Shown here piece after piece: positions 62,030-64,000 of a DNA stretch of 64,000 bases. Origin of the DNA: Fodinibacter sp963833495 (GTDB lineage Bacteria > Actinomycetota > Actinomycetes > Actinomycetales > Dermatophilaceae); NCBI GenBank assembly GCA_963833495.1, contig CAWHYJ010000002.1, positions 62,001 to 126,000 of the forward strand. Direction: 5' to 3'. The position numbers and the translations under genes are program-made. A model generated the notes under the pieces. It ran no database searches and was not told the origin of the DNA. It worked only from the letters and a program-made list of their open reading frames with translations. Every line of letters begins with the position of its first letter. Positions within the stretch are counted from its first letter, which is position 1.

Positions 62030-62410
62030 TGCGCCTCCAGGAAGGCGCGCCCGACGACGTCGAGCCGGTCGTCGGGGCCGAGCAGCCCGAGCACCGGGAC
62101 CGGAGCGACGACTCGCACCTCGACGACGCGAACTCCCTCGACGACCGTCTGGCGGCTGCTGACGTGGCGGGCGTAGCGCGAAGAGAGCGACTCACTGATC
62201 AGACGCCTGGGTGCGTGACACGCCCTGTCCGGGAACGGCATCCGCTCGGGCTCCCAACCGGGCACCCTCGGAGGCGCAGGAGATGAGCGTGTTGCGGGTG
62301 TGCAGGGCCAGCCCGAGCTGGAACACCGCGAGGAACAACCCGACCACCAGCACGGACACCATCGTGAAGTCGGCGACGGCCGCGCCCCGCTCGTCGTGCG
62401 CCCACCGCAT
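62026..62410 (-). pseudogene. TadE-like pseudopilin with a one-base frameshift
   Basis: From ATG at 62410 the frame reads MRWAHDERGAAVADFTMVSV (TadE signature) and NTLISCASEGARLGARADAV, then runs into a stop at 62192 after VSRTQASDQ. The proper continuation, RRLISESLSSRYARHVSSRQ to DVVGRAFLEAQ, is in another frame and ends at 62026. Removing one C in the ACCC run near 62209-62212 restores a protein of about 127 residues. The stop then overlaps the next gene's start, as expected for an intact operon, so a consensus error is quite possible. Confidence 0.75.
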
Positions 62411-62419
62411 CGGGCGGGC

Positions 62420-62629
62420 TCAGCCCTTCACCGAGGACAGGGCGCTCTGGAACATGGCGACGAGCTGGCCCTTCGCGACGATCCACAGGGCGGTGACCAG
62501 CCCGGCGGTCATCAGGGTGATGAGCACCCAGCCGGGCACGTCACCGCGCTCGGCGCGTCGGGCGGCCCGGCTGATCTGGCGGTCGGCCAGCAGGTGGGCG
62601 CGCAGGGGCAGGGTGCGGATGATCGACAT
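62420..62629 (-). CDS. Small Flp-pilin-like protein
   Basis: 69 residues from an ATG at 62629 with AGGAAGG upstream. A basic N-terminal region (HLLADRQISRAARRAERGDV) precedes one hydrophobic helix (GWVLITLMTAGLVTALWIVA), then LVAMFQSALSSVKG. Size, position between tadC and tadE, and the single helix fit the major Flp pilin of actinobacterial Tad loci, although the classical G/XXXXEY prepilin site is not seen. Confidence 0.65.
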   Translation of the reverse strand: MSIIRTLPLRAHLLADRQISRAARRAERGDVPGWVLITLMTAGLVTALWIVAKGQLVAMFQSALSSVKG

Positions 62630-62646
62630 CGGTCGGTCCTTCCTGG

Positions 62647-63580
62647 TCAGAGGGTGAAGCGGAAGAAGGTGAACCCGGGGAAGACGGCGAACAGCACCGT
62701 CACCGGGAGGATCAGGAAGACGACCGGGACCATCATGGCGATCTCCTTGCGGCCGCCGGCCTCCATGAGCGCTCGGCGCCCCTCCTCGCGGACGTCCTGG
62801 GCCTGGGCCCGCAGGACGTCGGCGAGGGGGGTGCCGCGCTGCACGGCGATGACGACCCCGTCGACGAAGCGGCGCAGGCTGGCCAGGCCGGTGCGGTCGG
62901 CCAGCCCCTGGAGCGCAGTCGGCAGGTTGGCCCCGGCGCGGGCGTCGGCCAGGCACCGCCGCAGCTCACCGGCGAGCTCGCCGTGCGAGAGCCGGCAGAC
63001 CCGGTCCAGGGCCCCGACCGCTCCCTCACCGGCGCCGACGGCCAGGGCGAGCAGCTCGGCGACGGTGGGGAACTCGGTGAGCATCCGCGCCTCGCGGCGG
63101 GCCGCGCGGCGGGACAGCAGGTAGTCGGCGCCGGTGACACCCACGCCCAGCCCGATCGCGGTGAGCATCACGACGGTGACCACGCCGGCGTCGCGCAGCA
63201 CCAGCGCCAGGACTCCGGCAGCGGCGCCGACCACCGCTCCCGAGAGCACCCCAGAGCACCTGCTCGGCCCGGAACCGGTCGACGTCGGCCGCCAGCCCGG
63301 CCCGCAGCTGGCGGCGGCGCACCGAGTCGGCCCCGCCCATGACGCGCTCGACGACGGCGCCGAGGTCGCGGATGACGGGGCCCGCCACGACGCCGAGTGC
63401 CCCACCCGCAGGGCGACCGTCGTCGAGCAGGCGCGACGGTCTCGGGGTGTCGCGCAGGTAGGGCAGGACGCGTCCGGCGAGCCCGGCCCGTCGGTGGCGG
63501 GGCAGGCCCAGCCAGACCAGCGCGAGGCCCAGCCCCATCACGAAGCCGAGCAGCGCGCCGCTGCGGGCCAGGCCGCTCAC
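62647..63580 (-). pseudogene. tadC: TadC-like type II secretion system F protein with a one-base frameshift
   Basis: A GTG at 63580 overlaps the tadB stop. The first frame reads SGLARSGALLGFVMGLGLAL through QLRAGLAADVDRFRAEQVLW, then must shift near 63244 to continue GAVVGAAAGVLALVLRDAGV, LSRRAARREARMLTEFPTVA, RGTPLADVLRAQAQDVREEG and FPGFTFFRFTL to the stop at 62647. Removing one G from the GGGG run (plus strand CCCC near 63241-63252) restores a T2SSF-domain protein of about 311 residues. TadB and TadC form the membrane platform of the Tad pilus machine. Confidence 0.75.
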
Positions 63581-64000
63581 CGCAGCACCCGCTCGTCCTC
63601 GGGAAGCCGGCCGATGCGCACCATCGCCCAGTAGGCCAGCGCGGTGAGGACACCACCGACGAGCAGCACCCCCGCACCGGCGGCGCTGGAGTAGGCCGCC
63701 ACCGACTCGGGGTTCGTCGACAGCATGGCGAGCACGGCCCAGGGCGCGGCCACGGCGAGCCTGGCCGCGTTGACCGTCCACGACTGCCGGGTCTCGAGCT
63801 CGGCGCGCGTGCGGGCGTCCTCGCGCAGGAAGCCCGACAGGGTGCGCAGGAGGTGGCCCAGGTCGGTGCCGCCCACCTCTCGGGCGATCCGCAGGCTCTC
63901 GACGAGGCGGTCGCCCACCGGGTCGCTCAGCCGCTCCTTGAGGCGGTCGAGCGAGTCGTGGAAGCGTCCGCTCAGCCGGTAGTCGTCGGCGAACGCCCGG
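63577..64000 (-). CDS. tadB: TadB-like type II secretion system F protein, N-terminus outside window
   Basis: The frame enters from the right edge and ends at 63577. Visible residues include GDRLVESLRIAREVGGTDLG, HLLRTLSGFLREDARTRAEL, ETRQSWTVNAARLAVAAPWA and two membrane helices (VAAPWAVLAMLS and GVLLVGGVLTALAYWAMVRI). This is the C-terminal part of a T2SSF domain. It overlaps tadC by four bases. The pilus ATPase gene tadA is expected just outside the window. Confidence 0.82.
   Translation of the reverse strand, partial: RAFADDYRLSGRFHDSLDRLKERLSDPVGDRLVESLRIAREVGGTDLGHLLRTLSGFLREDARTRAELETRQSWTVNAARLAVAAPWAVLAMLSTNPESVAAYSSAAGAGVLLVGGVLTALAYWAMVRIGRLPEDERVLR

Overview
The window is very GC-rich, with GTG and TTG starts, ANTAR, SARP and DUF2254 proteins, and an ftsE-ftsX-M23-smpB order. 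All of this points to an actinobacterium of the order Micrococcales, most likely Intrasporangiaceae. I inferred the taxon from gene content and order, not from a marker gene.

Positions 1 to about 23,240 look like a plastic, accessory region. It holds short isolated hypothetical genes and stress or regulatory genes (GAF-ANTAR, two SRPBCC proteins, TetR, STAS, a NarL-type two-component system). It also holds broken genes (a SARP regulator, a sigma-factor fragment, a frameshifted small gene), a truncated IS110 copy and an apparently intact, unrelated IS110 element. The region ends exactly at the 3' end of ssrA (tmRNA, minus strand, 23243-23610), a common integration site, so it may be a genomic island.

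From ssrA to about 47 kb the content is mostly core-like. In order it contains a Pro/Thr-repeat protein, a minus-strand operon (APC permease, choline-kinase-like protein, dimethylglycine dehydrogenase-like flavoprotein), pyruvate carboxylase, CsbD, a DUF2207 protein, smpB, an M23 endopeptidase, ftsX, ftsE, a secreted esterase-like hydrolase, prfB and a LysE exporter. A degenerate receiver protein and a GAF-histidine kinase/NarL-type regulator pair follow.

The most unusual part is a plus-strand run from 47466 to 61064, transcribed away from that kinase/regulator pair. Its order is: membrane-anchored TPR protein, NHL beta-propeller, secreted six-CXXCH cytochrome, anchored large cytochrome (about eight heme motifs, one frameshift), second TPR protein, CcdA, ResB, CcsA, TlpA-like thioredoxin, NapC/NirT-like cytochrome with ten CXXCH motifs, and a MerR-type regulator. 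It encodes multiheme cytochromes together with a complete System II cytochrome c maturation set. I infer an electron-transfer chain from membrane quinol to the cell surface, or to an unidentified terminal acceptor, in a Gram-positive bacterium.

The window closes with a convergent Tad/Flp pilus locus on the minus strand (TadB partial, TadC, Flp-like, two TadE-like, TadG-like). Two of its genes carry single-base frameshifts. Together with the cytochrome frameshift, this suggests either consensus indel errors or recent gene decay.
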